Assembly (NCBI GenBank): GCA_964036295.1
Contig: OZ038472.1
Coordinates: 7,896,001 to 7,960,000 of the forward strand
Source of the DNA: Plumapathes pennacea
Taxonomy: Eukaryota; Cnidaria; Anthozoa; Antipatharia; Myriopathidae
Direction: 5' to 3'
Length of the DNA: 64,000 bases
Part shown: one piece after another, positions 46,301 through 55,989 of the stretch
How the letters are laid out: each line of letters begins with the position of its first letter
How positions within the stretch are numbered: the stretch's first letter is position 1
Notes under the pieces: model-generated
What the model was told of the DNA's origin: nothing
The model's input: the letters and a program-made list of their open reading frames with translations, nothing else
Databases searched by the model: none
Made by a program: the position numbers and the translations under genes

Positions 46301-48650
46301 GTATTTAGTTTAGATGCAGCCCAGGCTGAAATATCATGGTCTCTGATAAATATTGAGGTGTCGAAAAAGCCACGGATAGACCTTTTTTTCTTTTCCGGCT
46401 TGGGAAGTCCCGTCACGGTTCAGAGTACTAAATGATTGCCGCAGTGTTTTGGAGATAAATCTAAACTCTCTCATTTCGAGCGCCACATATAGTTTTCACC
46501 CTCTGCCGCCTTGTAAATGGAGGGTTTTTAAAACTAAGACTTATTCGAATACTCACTAGCAAAAGTGGAGGCCCGCGGAAACGGTTCCGAACTTCCACAT
46601 ACCAAAAATTGAGCAAATTATAAAATGTGACCTTAAGCCGCAAAAGTAACTTTCACAAATTCGCGAGCTTAGAGCTGCCTTGCTGCTTTGATTTGCTGTT
46701 TTCTTTCCTTTCTAAAAAATACTCGAAAAATTGTTTCACTGTTATAGAGAAATGCCAATCCCAAACTAACTTTTGCAAACAATTATCGAATTTGTCTCTG
46801 CCTCATTAAATAGTAAAAAAGTATACCCGAGCTAGCAAGTGCGAAACCTATCGATTGACAAGAAATGGGCGACCTTTCAGCTGCTTTGATTTATGAAAGA
46901 TATGTGAAAGGGTAAGGTTTTAGACCTCGGGGCAGAGCCTCCCCGTATAAAACTTTACTGAGTTGCCCCCCGGACTGTAGATCGATGTGATGGTTTGAGG
47001 TTGTGAAATTGTACGCCTGCTGGTCGCTTCTCGTTTATTTCTTGTGACTGAGAGTTAACACTTAGTACACCTATACGATCAGTTGACTTGTTAGTTTCGC
47101 CAGTGCCATAGTATATACACAGCAAATTAAGACACCATTTCCTTCTCAGGGAAACCCCCGCCGTCTGCAAAGAAGGTTCCCGAAGTGTTCTATGCTGAGC
47201 CTGACAGCCCTCTACTGACCTCTGAAGGAGATTCTGATATGACATCATTAGCTCCGGACAGTCCGCTTCAGCCTAATGAGAATAATGGAAGGTATGCAGA
47301 GCCCAGCAAGCCCCTCCCCAACAGAACTCCTAAAATGAGCCAGGATGGCTACGCGGAACCCATTGATGTTATAGCAAAAGCCAACGTTTTTCGGAATCCT
47401 GTTTACGAGGAAGTATACGCAGACCCTTTCCAAGGAGTCTCGGGCACGAGTTTGTATGCCGATCCAAATGCAACGATGGATTTCAGAAGGAGAATGGACT
47501 CCATTGTAGATTTTCCAAGAGACAAACTTCATTTCCGAGAAAAAATTGGCGATGGCCAGTTCGGAGAAGTGCATATAGGAGAGGCGGAGGGACTGGATAG
47601 GCTGCTAGGTAGAGAGTTTAGGAACTGCAACCGCACGGTTGTAGCAATCAAGAAGCTGAAACCGGAGGTCGATAAGAACATCAAAGATGACTTCTTCAAA
47701 GAGGTCAAGATAATGGCGAGCTTGAGGCACGACAACGTAGTGCGCCTTCTCGGAGTGTGTAAGGACGACCCAATGTGCATGATCGTGGAGTACATGGCCA
47801 ACGGCGACCTGAACCAGTTCTTGAAAAACCGCGACGCTGATACAGGCTCATCTGCCAAGGAGCGAGTACTGTCGCTGCAGGCGCTGCTCTACATGGCGCT
47901 ACAGCTCGCTGCGGGCATGAAGTACATCGCGTCTCTCAACTTCGTTCACCGAGACTTGGCTACACGGAACCTCCTGGTGGGCCACTCCTTCACTGTTAAG
48001 ATCGCTGACTTTGGCATGTCACGGAACTTGTACTGTAAGCATTATTACCGCGTGCAGGGCCGTGCTATCTTGCCCATACGCTGGATGGCTCCTGAGTGTA
48101 TTCTACAAGGTAAGTGGATTTTGTACAAGGTACACCAGGGGACTTTCATTTGTGTCGATTTTACTTCTGGAGTACTGAACAGCGTCCTTGTTCACCCAGA
48201 TAATGTAGACATTTAAACTTTCAATATAACTTTCAATAGACATTTAATCTTGTTTCGACGCCAAGTGGTATGATCACAGCTGTGACAGCGTTCACACCTC
48301 ACGCACATTTTTTGTTTACGTTTTACGTTTCCGTTTTATTTCATTCAGGGAGATTCACAACAGCTAGTGACGTGTGGGCTTTTGGCGTGACATTGTGGGA
48401 GATCCTTACGCTGGCTCGACAGTTTCCTTATAAGCTGTCGGACGAGCAGATGATTGAGAGCATACAGAAGCTGTTCTTTAGTCCAGACTCGGCAAACTTC
48501 CCGTACCTTGAGCAGCCCGCCATCTGTTCTGACGACTTGTATCAGTTGATGAAGTCGTGTTGGCAAAAGGAGCCCGCGGACAGACCGACATTTAACGAAC
48601 TGCACGCTTTCCTCAAGACCAACGTTCGCCACAGTGAAATGTCTGTCTAA
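36562..48650 (+). CDS. discoidin domain receptor tyrosine kinase, eight coding exons, complete
   Basis: Exons: 36562-36640, 39943-40292, 41172-41316, 42578-43078, 43915-44016, 44566-44907, 47150-48109, 48349-48650. All introns are GT-AG, every phase matches, and the sum is 2781 nt = 926 codons plus stop (human DDR1 and DDR2 are about 913 and 855). Approximate residues: signal peptide 1-26 (MSPAVCTSVFFFALINGLSS); discoidin/F5-8C domain from C28 (CAVPLGMQNGRIS) to YGC near 187; discoidin-like domain 192-358; Thr-rich stalk; transmembrane helix 401-424; long juxtamembrane region with an NPVY motif and repeated YA(E/D)P; kinase from about 632 with G-loop GDGQFGEV at 640, K674, HRDLATRN (D775), DFG (D793) and activation loop Y801, Y805, Y806 before RVQGRAILPIRWM. 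Family role: a collagen-activated plasma-membrane receptor signalling to matrix adhesion and remodelling. Ligand binding in this animal is inferred. Confidence 0.93.
36765..38685 (+). repeat. dispersed repeat R1, copy B (interrupted)
   Basis: 36765-37084 and 38270-38685 together match copy A (9311-10048, minus strand). The 1185-bp piece between them is absent from copy A. It lies in the first coding intron of the receptor gene. Confidence 0.85.
37085..38269. mobile_element. TTAA-type DNA transposon nested in R1, with internal GGAGGGGAA motifs
   Basis: Terminal inverted repeats read ATGGGTCATTCCACAGTATT at the left (from 37087) and AATACTGCGGAATGACCCAT at the right (to about 38266). TTAA flanks at 37081-37084 and 38270-38273. 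Copy A of R1 has a single TTAA at the matching site, so it serves as the empty site. Inside, GTTACGGAGGGGAA or its variant GTTACAGAGGGGAA occurs at about 37117, 37284, 37482 and 37906, and in reverse near 37713, 37735 and 38068. No transposase was recognised; ORF 37107-37454 has no known domain. Confidence 0.8.
38760..39942 (+). repeat. dispersed repeat R2, copy 2 (interrupted), abutting the DDR discoidin exon
   Basis: 38760-38888 and 39799-39942 align with R2 copies at 4.3-4.6 kb (minus) and 46.47-46.70 kb. Shared blocks are GCAAAAGTGGA(A/G)GCC, AAAATTGAGCAA, CCGCAAAA, TTCGCGAGCT and GCTGCCTTGCTGCTTTGATT. The last block ends two bases before the splice acceptor used by exon 2 of the receptor. 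Confidence 0.8.
38889..39798. mobile_element. hAT-like non-autonomous transposon nested in R2
   Basis: 910 bp with imperfect ends CAGAGGTCGCGCT at the left and AGCGCGATCACTG at the right (reverse complement CAGTGATCGCGCT). The flanks are AAATGGAT and AATGGAT, an imperfect 8-bp duplication. CAGNG termini with 8-bp duplications mark the hAT superfamily. The uninterrupted R2 copies show the same site without the insert. No transposase. Confidence 0.7.
40318..40375. repeat. (TC)n microsatellite
   Basis: About 57 bp of CT repeats right after the donor of exon 2 of the receptor gene. Confidence 0.97.
40417..40657. mobile_element. MITE with GGGCCC(A/G)G termini, copy 2
   Basis: 241 bp, same family as 28509-28750, in an intron of the receptor gene. 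Ends GGGCCCAGTTTTTCAAAGC and CTTTCGAAAAACTGGGCCC. The compensating change (A at the left, T at the right) keeps the ends paired. Confidence 0.85.
42065..42205. repeat. palindromic repeat with GCTCTTGTAGGCGACCAC blocks
   Basis: AAAGCTCTTGTAGGCGACCA at the left, GGTCGCTTACAAGA in the middle and CTCACAAGAGCTTTTAG at the right form overlapping inverted repeats. MITE-like and non-coding, in a receptor intron. Confidence 0.55.
43416..43646. mobile_element. MITE with GGGGCCAATTCA termini
   Basis: 231 bp with long inverted ends: GGGGCCAATTCATTAAAG at the left and TTATTGAATTGGCCCC at the right, continuing inward as TTTACA..GTGTA..TTTACAAGT. It lies in the intron between exons 4 and 5 of the receptor gene. 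Confidence 0.75.
44128..44396. repeat. inverted repeat around a poly-C run
   Basis: GCTACAATCATGGTCAAAAC near 44133 pairs with TTTTGACCATGATTGTAGC near 44371; the stem continues through TGGGACGA/TCCCGACGA. The loop carries about 17 C at 44184-44201. In a receptor intron. Confidence 0.6.
45178..45480. repeat. poly-C run and GGGGTACC/TATATCAAAGG low-complexity repeat
   Basis: A C run at 45178-45196 is followed by a G run, then repeated AGGTAT(A/G)T(G/C)AAAGGGGT units at about 45268, 45395 and 45424. No coding support. Confidence 0.6.
45490..45700 (+). repeat. diverged partial copy of repeat R1
   Basis: TGTCAACAATGAACTTCCAA, then AAATTTGGGCATGATC, GCATTCGAAGTTTGCTTGG and TCACTGAGCCT match the first 230 bp of R1 copy B. 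In a receptor intron. Confidence 0.65.
46028..46370. repeat. direct duplication of about 115 bp
   Basis: CTTGAAACTCGGCCAAAAGA through GATGCAGCCCAGGC and CTCTGATAAATATTGAGGTG at 46254-46366 repeats 46028-46140 with differences. The copies are about 226 bp apart. Confidence 0.75.
46470..46705 (+). repeat. dispersed repeat R2, copy 3
   Basis: Uninterrupted copy matching 38.76-38.89 plus 39.80-39.94 kb, ending GCTGCCTTGCTGCTTTGATT. In a receptor intron. It shows the site of the hAT-like insertion in empty form. Confidence 0.8.
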
Positions 48651-49336
48651 TGTAGGAAGGTGCAAATGCAGCGACATAAAAAGACACAAACACGAACTCA
48701 AACAAGAAAAGCATGGAGTAGGACATGGAATAAGCCACTAAACGAAAATATTATATAAACTACGCAGTGTGCGGCTTTTTATCGGAAGTTATCTCGAGAT
48801 TTTTAATCTGGCAGGAGACAGATGAGATGTGGTTAGGTTTAGGGGGCTGCTGTGGTCAGAAAAGGAAACAAGAGACTTGTAAAAAGGACAAAGTGATAAG
48901 GTGATATGTATATATATTGGCTCCCTTTCTATGTTAAAGTTTTTTTGTTTTTTTTTTTTTTGTTTTTTTGTCTCTGGTCGTTTTTGTAGTTGTTATAAAA
49001 ACTAGGTCGTCTCAGTTTATTTAGCCTCCTGACAACAGACCACGAGCGACTCCTGTTATACTTTGCTGCCCGGGCAGCAAAGTAAAATGGGAGTCGCTCG
49101 TGGGTCTGCTGTCAGAAAGCTACTATTATTGAGCTGACAAACTGTTTTTGATAAATCGTTCCATAGAACCGTATGGCAGCAACTTGTCTTGGATTACGGT
49201 CAATCTCGATTTGGCCTTTACAGCAAAAGATAACTCATCAACACAAAGACAATTATTTTATTGGCAGTTTGGTGCGCAGTTATATTTTTGTTATTAGTCA
49301 TGACATTGCTCCATAAGAAGGAAACTTTTAAATAAA
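48651..49336 (+). other. inferred 3' UTR of the DDR gene with AATAAA at 49331
   Basis: After the TAA at 48648-48650 there is no further coding sequence. A T-rich run lies at 48938-48970 and an AATAAA at 49331-49336 could direct polyadenylation. The true end is unknown. Confidence 0.4.
49027..49116. repeat. long hairpin in the DDR 3' region
   Basis: The arms CTGACAACAGACCACGAGCG and CGCTCGTGGGTCTGCTGTCA pair around a perfect centre TTTGCTGCCCGGGCAGCAAA, with two small bulges. As RNA it would form a stem of nearly 45 bp. Confidence 0.8.
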
Positions 49337-50176
49337 CAACCGCTTATTGCGCAATCGTGCTGTGGACAATCGGGAAATCCGGCTCTATTTGTTGGACCAT
49401 GCTTGTTATTTTTTATTGACGAAGAGAATTTCTACCACGTGGTGAATTGGCAGAGCGTTTTTGTGTAAAAATTATTTCTCGCGAAAATTGTACCGCAAGA
49501 AATAAATCTCTGAAGACGATTAATCGTAACTTCGTAAACGCTATCCTTTTTGGTGTTAATGAAATCAGTGGAAAAACCAATTTATGACCGTGCCCCTTTA
49601 ATAAGGCGGTTCCTGGGTCCGGCACATTCCATGTCGGGGTACATAAGTGGTCACTGCGTTTGGCGTCCAATGGTGCTGTAGTAATATAATTCAAACAAAG
49701 CGGCTCGTATGGTTTGCCTGCGACTTCGTTCATGTTCGATTGGGATCAACCGGGTTGTTTCGTTGAGGTTTTTACGTGTTCTGTTGGGAATCAACCGTTT
49801 TAGGTTGGTCAACTAAATGGACCTACTATCGGCAACACGGTTGAACCGGTAAGTTGAACTTTGCTTTGATTGACCGCGTGCAATGAAATCACTGACACCG
49901 TGGGTTACCCACTCCAAAACAAAACAAAGCTGGCGGTTTGTTCAAGTTTTAACGCCGAAGCAGCCTCGTGATTTGTTCGTGAGTGGGAAACAACAGGAAA
50001 TTGGAGTGATGCCGTGTGGCCATGCTTCTTCTCTGGAAAAACGAATGCGTTTAAAAAGCATTGATATCGCTCAACATGAACACGAAGAAACTTCTACGTG
50101 AGTATGGAATGTCTATCCTACCTCTATGATATATATGCTATAATACAACACAATAATAATGCAACAAGAACAACAT
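49337..50176. other. no gene recognised
   Basis: Sequence between the receptor 3' region and a trinucleotide microsatellite. Only short ORFs without known domains. Confidence 0.45.
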
Positions 50177-50218
50177 AATAATAAAATGATAATAATAATA
50201 CTACTAATAATAATAATG

Positions 50219-50267
<49 letters not shown>

Positions 50268-50290
50268 TAATAATAATAATAGTAATAATG
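50177..50290. repeat. (AAT)n microsatellite
   Basis: About 110 bp of AAT repeats with a few GAT and ACT interruptions. ORFs here (poly-Ile or poly-Asn) are artefacts. Confidence 0.97.
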
Positions 50291-50479
50291 CGTAATACAA
50301 CATGGCTATCGAATAAATGGAAACGAGTAAAAAAAATATTTACAGGAGTGGATGACAACAAGAGAAATTTGAAGTGTGAGCAATTTCACTAAAAGTACTT
50401 ACGGTTTATCGCGGGGCGAATATTCACTCACACGACACAAGACCTAAATCAGCGATTAGACCTCGCCAAATGAGGACTG

Positions 50480-51730
50480 GATTTTTATTTATAAAATAAC
50501 TATGATACTACACGCGTCCTGATTGACTAGATGATTGTGTTAGATTAAGAAATGCGGCTCGGGTTTACACAAACTTTCTCATTCTCCCAAACTCCCTCTC
50601 GTGTTTGCATCAGGCTATGTAAACACGGCAAACGTTCTTTTATGAAATAAACGACAGCAATACTACCGCAAAAACGACCGTTTTACGTGATTATCAAAGT
50701 CGAGGTTCTCAACACATAAGCTGAAACCAACCACAGATTGTTGTGCCGAGCGGACGAGACAAAGTTTTCAAATCTTCAAACTACAGGTACGAACTTACGA
50801 ATGCCGGAGAAATGAATAATCAAAAGGTCATTCCATCAATGACTCTCAAACTGAACTTCCATCGGCTCGGTTGGCGCTTCCGTAGTATCCAGAGCAGAGC
50901 TTCTTAAACTGGTCGAGCAGCTAGTGAAGCTTCTGCTGTGCCGATTGAAGTGAGCGATGTGAACTGCACTAAATGTAAACGCAACGGTTGGGAAGCTACT
51001 TCGCTATGATTACTTTCTGCTCCACTTGTACGACATCTTGTCCAGAACTGATTTTGGTGTGGTACAAGTAAATGACCTTTCACAAGATCTTTTAAGAAAT
51101 CACGTCGATTCTTCGCCGGACTGAGTTGAACGGATGAATGTTTTGCAGTGCCGTAATCATGTATGTACTTTGTAATTACTTTACGTTTTTTGTTTACACG
51201 TATTCCTGAATGGGACTGAGTTTTGATGAACCGATACTGTATATATTCGCGTTTGTGGTGTATTACAGAGGTACCGCATTCATCAGTGAATTGTAGTTAG
51301 TGGGTCACGAGCAAGCGAGATCACAACTGATTGTACAAATGCTCTGTAAATTATCGTTCGGTTTTCGATGTTCACTGTAAGTTGCCTGTTGCTCAGTTCA
51401 ACAATTCAGTGGACTTAATCTTTCCGCTGTTATTTCAAAGAAACTCGATTGTTAGCGAACTGTTTCTGCCCAGCGCTAAATAATCTTTCATCAATCATTC
51501 CTTCTGCCACAACCGCCGTTGCCGTTTCTTTGCTGGAAGCTTATAATTTCTTGTTTTTCTCGTAAACTCAGGTCAAATGAAGAATTGGGAACCACTGCGC
51601 AACCTCAGAGCAATATAACACACTTTCCGTGTTACATAGCCTTATGCAAACACGGTTGGGAACCAATCAGAGCGCTCGTTATATAACTTTTATTTTATAA
51701 GAGAGTATATTACACGCTGACGTGAAGCAA
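50480..51730. mobile_element. possible long TIR-bounded element (R4-related)
   Basis: GTTTGCATCAGGCTATGTAA near 50608 is mirrored by TTACATAGCCTTATGCAAAC near 51633. Outer parts (TTATAAAATAACTATGATA against TTATTTTATAAGAGAGTATA) also look inverted. Related ends occur at 33.4-33.6 kb and 55.3 kb. The interior has no recognisable gene. Limits are approximate. Confidence 0.4.
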
Positions 51731-51983
51731 TTTCCCCGGCGTTTTTTTCCCCCAAGTGTTTGCTTTCATAAAATGGCAACAAACGAACAAACGCCTTCCT
51801 TCGCGCTAGAGTTGGTGTAAAAACATTCAAAGGTAAGAAACTGGAAACAAATTCACATTAGTTTATTGAAAACATGTTGCTAAGCAAATGTATGGGAGAT
51901 TTTAGTCGATCGAGAACTCCAAAAATATTGCGAGAATAGAGCTTAGACTTCCTAACCTTGTTGTTGTGATGGTTTTCTACAAT

Positions 51984-53203
51984 CCCGGACAAAATGTGTT
52001 GACACATGATTTAAATGTCGTACTTTTGTCAAAACTACCATGCTGTGAGTCACCAGTTCCGAAGAAAACTGCTTTTAATCACCCCCCTCCCCGTATCAAT
52101 GTTGTAGCTTGAGTTTGGAAGAGTTCCGGTAAGACTTTGACGGAAAATGGTTGCTAAATAATTAATTTACTAGAAATACGATAATCGCAGATACCCCCTC
52201 ACTCTGTCATTGATGGGACTTTTACTTTGGTAACTCCCAACAAGAGTAGCCTTTGTTTTACCGAAATATTGACTCAATCTTCTCTTCGAACTCAAGTGCT
52301 ACACGCAAAGGAAGGAGAAAAAGAATAGTGTGTGTTATACTTTTGCGTTGAAAAAAGAATCGATTGCGTGACGAAGTACGTATTTCCCACGGTCGGCATG
52401 TCAAATTAATTCATACAGTCTGCCAAGCACGTTCTCAAAATTTAATACTCAAAGTTTGAAGTTGGTCGGCCGTCGTAGTACGGGAAAAAAGGAACACTGA
52501 TTTTCCAATTTTGAATTCATAGGCAGTACAATTAAATAGGCTTCCTGTGCGATTTGTTTTTAGTCTAGACTGCATGCACCTGACTCAGGCATGCGTATTT
52601 AATAAGCTCGAATTGTTTTGTATGTTAACCCACTCAAACAGCAGGATTTCTCCCAGAATCAAAGCAAAACTTGAACAGTTTACTTCAAATTATACACGGG
52701 CTTCAGACCCAGTGATACTTCTAAGGGCTTGTGAACGATTCTCGCTGCAATCACCGCGTGTCAGATTACAGAAAAATAAGACATCTGACTAAATCATTCA
52801 AGACTCCAAGTTCCGATTGCTCTGTGCGAATACGGTAGCCGAAATTGGCGACAGAAGCGTAGTAAAACAATACTTCGAGGGAAAATGATCAGTATACCGA
52901 TTTTAATACGTTCTTGAAGTGATCGAGTTTATACAAGCTATACGGGATAGAATATATTTGTCTACGGGGCCACACGTGATCGATCCGGCCTTTGTTATTG
53001 GTTAAGCAAGCGATAGGAACTGGGGACGAGGTCGCACGACAGACTGACAGACGAACATTAGATTTCGAGATGGCGACCCGCTTGGAGTCTCCGATAAGGC
53101 GATAATACTACTGCATTAGCGTCGTGAGTATTTCCCTCACTTCGTTCGGGGATCAACACTGAATGGGGGGAGGGGAGAATGTGTCAACACTTTTGTCCAA
53201 GAT
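51984..53203. mobile_element. MITE interrupted by a nested element
   Basis: The left part (51984-52169) and right part (53153-53203) together match the intact 239-bp MITE at 54498-54736. Its inverted ends are GGACAAAATGTGTTGACACA and ATGTGTCAACACTTTTGTCC. The piece between them is absent from the intact copy. Confidence 0.85.
52170..53152. mobile_element. repeat R5, copy 1 (983 bp, nested in a MITE)
   Basis: Inserted between AATTAATTTA and TCAACACTGAATGG of the MITE. 62268-63052 is an inverted copy of its first 800 bp, and 63155-63300 matches its far end (TGCATTAGCGTCGTGA / TCACGACGCTAATGCA). A third copy starts at about 63745 and leaves the window. The ORFs 52547-52792 and 62423-62668 are the same sequence, but no known domain was seen. 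Confidence 0.75.
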
Positions 53204-54497
53204 TGTCCGAATACAAAATAGCAAGAAAGTAACTTCTGTCATAGCTAAGAGTCGTAAAAAGCCTTCTATTTTGTTAAATCCAAGGGTTGGATGCAATTCT
53301 AAAGGCTAGGTTGTAGCGGTAGTCTATTTTGGGATGCCAGAGGCAGAAAAATTGCCCATAGTTCATTCAGTTATATCGGATTTTGATACTCAGAAAGCGA
53401 CAACTGCCAAAAAGTTCATGAAGATGGTTATGTGAGTACGCACGTTTCAAATTAAGAAATAAGAGCACCTTATGTGAAAGTACAACATTAAATTGGTGCC
53501 GTTCCGTGCCCTGGAAAGCAACCTAAATGCATTTCGAGAACCGCGTCCTACACAGGAGATATAAGAAAGGTTGACAACTTGACTCCGAAATCCCAGAAAA
53601 AGGGCAATGACATATTGAAAATGGTCTTAAATGTATCGCAAATGGTTGCCTATGTGGAATTTTATGATCCGGAGAGGTTGAAATATGACACGGTTTACAA
53701 CGGTTTACACGGCTTACACTACGAACTAAAATAGAATCTGTCTAATCCTCTTTCACTCTGTGGTGTAAACCGTTGAAAGTGTAAACCGTTGGAAATCCTA
53801 AATAAATGCAACACAAGCTATAGTTTTATATCGTATTCGGATAAAATATCACTCTTTATGCCATTCCAAGTGGTTTTGTAACACTTTTTCCAATTTCTTA
53901 GTGAAATTTACCTAACGCGAGAGCGTGCGTTATTCTGCCAATTAGAACTAATTAACGTAATCATCTTATTCAGTTGCGTTGCATGTCATTTTATCAAGCT
54001 TTTGGCCGTTCAGCGATTCTTAAAAACTTTCACCGACGACAAAGCAGTTCTGTAGCCGACTTTTCCCTTCACTCAGTCACTCTAATTGGGGCACAATTCG
54101 CACTTAGTAATGTATTGCTCGTTGTATGTGCGCTTGTCATGATGTATTATTCGTCTATTTTTGAGTGACTTTCACCCGTACTGATCTCGAACAGGTTGCG
54201 CTGCCCACTGTTGAATCACGCAATTCGATGGAAATACGGGACCCCGTGCACGATCATAAAAAACACAAACTCTTACGATCTAAAGCAATCTTCTCTTGAA
54301 ACATGATCTGACTCGACGCGTATTTATTCAATTACTGTAAGCGGATGCTTCATTCAACTGTCAATTTCTAACTCGAGGTAATATAAGCTTACATTTCAGC
54401 CAAAATAAAGCACTCAGTGTTTCTCAAACTTCACTGCGTTTTCAAACTTTTTTGGAAAACCATTACGTGTACAATTAGAAAACCGTATTCAGAAAAT

Positions 54498-54736
54498 CCC
54501 GGACAAAATGTGTTGACACATGCTTTAAATGTCGTACTTTTGTCAAAGCTACCATGCTGTGAGTCACCAGTTCCGAAGAAAACTGCTTTTAATCACCCCC
54601 CTCCCCGTATCAATGTTGTAGCTTGAGTTTGGAAGAGTTCCGGTAAGACTTTGACGGAAAATTGTTGCTAAATAATTAATTTATCAACATTGAATGGGGG
54701 GAGGGGAGAATGTGTCAACACTTTTGTCCAAGATTG
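54498..54736. mobile_element. intact MITE, empty-site reference for the nested insertion
   Basis: 239 bp with ends GGACAAAATGTGTTGACACA and TGTGTCAACACTTTTGTCC. The centre has AATCACCCCCCTCCCC and TGGGGGGAGGGG, also complementary. Confidence 0.85.
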
Positions 54737-55725
54737 TAACTGCTCTAGCGACTTCAGCGTGTTTTGCTGAATTTTTCCTCTCTAATATTTAAAAAAAAGT
54801 TAATGTAGATCCCGGGACAAATCTGGCTCAAATGGCCCCAGAACCCGCCCAGTTAAGGATACACAGATAATCTAGGCCAGTGTGCTCAAGTTTCAATTTA
54901 TTCGTAAATATTCTTGTTGTCCGATCAAGGGAAATCCCCCAGGGAGGGGTACTCCTCATAATTTTGGCCCCTAAGCTCAAAATACAGAGTCTCTTAACCC
55001 AATGCATGAGTGTTGTACTGAATTATAGTTTAATCAGGTTTCATTTGAGCAAGATCTCAAGAGCCCAGTTCTCTATGCTGTATGATATTTTTCTGGTGAG
55101 ACTGAAAGTCTCTCTTGGGAGTCTCGCTAATGTCCCTGCTTTTCATTTTAGTTTATTTTTGTCTCGACCCAAGTCACGCCACAAGGTCACTGACATTCCA
55201 GTCTTGTTTCTAAGATGGTTTACACAGGTAGCATTACGAACTTAACTTGGCAGATTGTCCCAGTCCTTAATGATAACGCGTCACCGTGTAATATAGCCTC
55301 ATCTAAACACGCGGGAAGTTGGGAGAACATGAGAGCAGCGCAGGGAGACCACGAGGCCGCATTAGAAACAGTGAAATTTGCCTTGGCGATTGCTCGACTT
55401 CCCCTGACTGAACTTGCTTTTCCTTCCTGATAATGTAGTTTTAAGACAAACGGCGTGGCGTAATTTGTACTCTGTTGTGCTCGAGCTTCGCTTCGTTTCA
55501 TCCGCCATCAATCAAACTTGAAAACGTTAGCCTCACGTTTTAAAGTTTTGCGAGCTGAGCTACCGCGCGTCACAGCTCATTGCCGAGCCCCTTTTACGCT
55601 CTTGAAAAATCCAATTCAAACGAAACTTTTCATAAAAAATTTAGAACCAGTAACCACTATTTTTAGAGAGGACTAAATACCCCGGGGAATACGGAGCCGT
55701 GGAAGGGCCATGCTCACTACAAATT
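54737..55725. other. no gene; R4 half-copy at 55282-55375
   Basis: Only unsupported ORFs. 55282-55375 repeats the TAATATA(G)CCTCATCTAAACAC block seen at 33.4 kb. Confidence 0.5.
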
Positions 55726-55920
55726 ATACTGCCAGTTATAATGACTGCCAGTTACACTGCCATTTAGACTTCCAGTTACACTGCCAGTTCTTATGACTGC
55801 CAGTTACACTGCCATTTACACTGCCAGTTATACTGCTTGTTATACTGTCAGTTATCATGACTGCCAGTTACACCGCCATTTAAACTTCCAGTTACACTAC
55901 CAGTTGCACTGCCTGTTATG
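55726..55920. repeat. short tandem repeat array, unit ACTGCCAGTTAC (about 12 bp)
   Basis: About 15 imperfect copies of ACTGCCAGTTAC and CACTGCCATTTA, with a longer-range copy (ATGACTGCCAGTTACAC) returning about every 35 to 95 bp. It ends just before the integrase-like gene. Confidence 0.85.
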
Positions 55921-55989
55921 AATAATTGATAAACGTGTGCTCGTCTTGAGTGAACATGACATTGCAGGCTGCAACCTTCGTTTGTTTAG

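Noticed and set aside
50113-50392. ORFs rich in Ile on both strands
   Set aside because: Translation of an (AAT)n microsatellite.
52547-52792. 81-codon ORF repeated at 62423-62668
   Set aside because: Conserved only because the repeat R5 is duplicated; no domain and no splice or start support.
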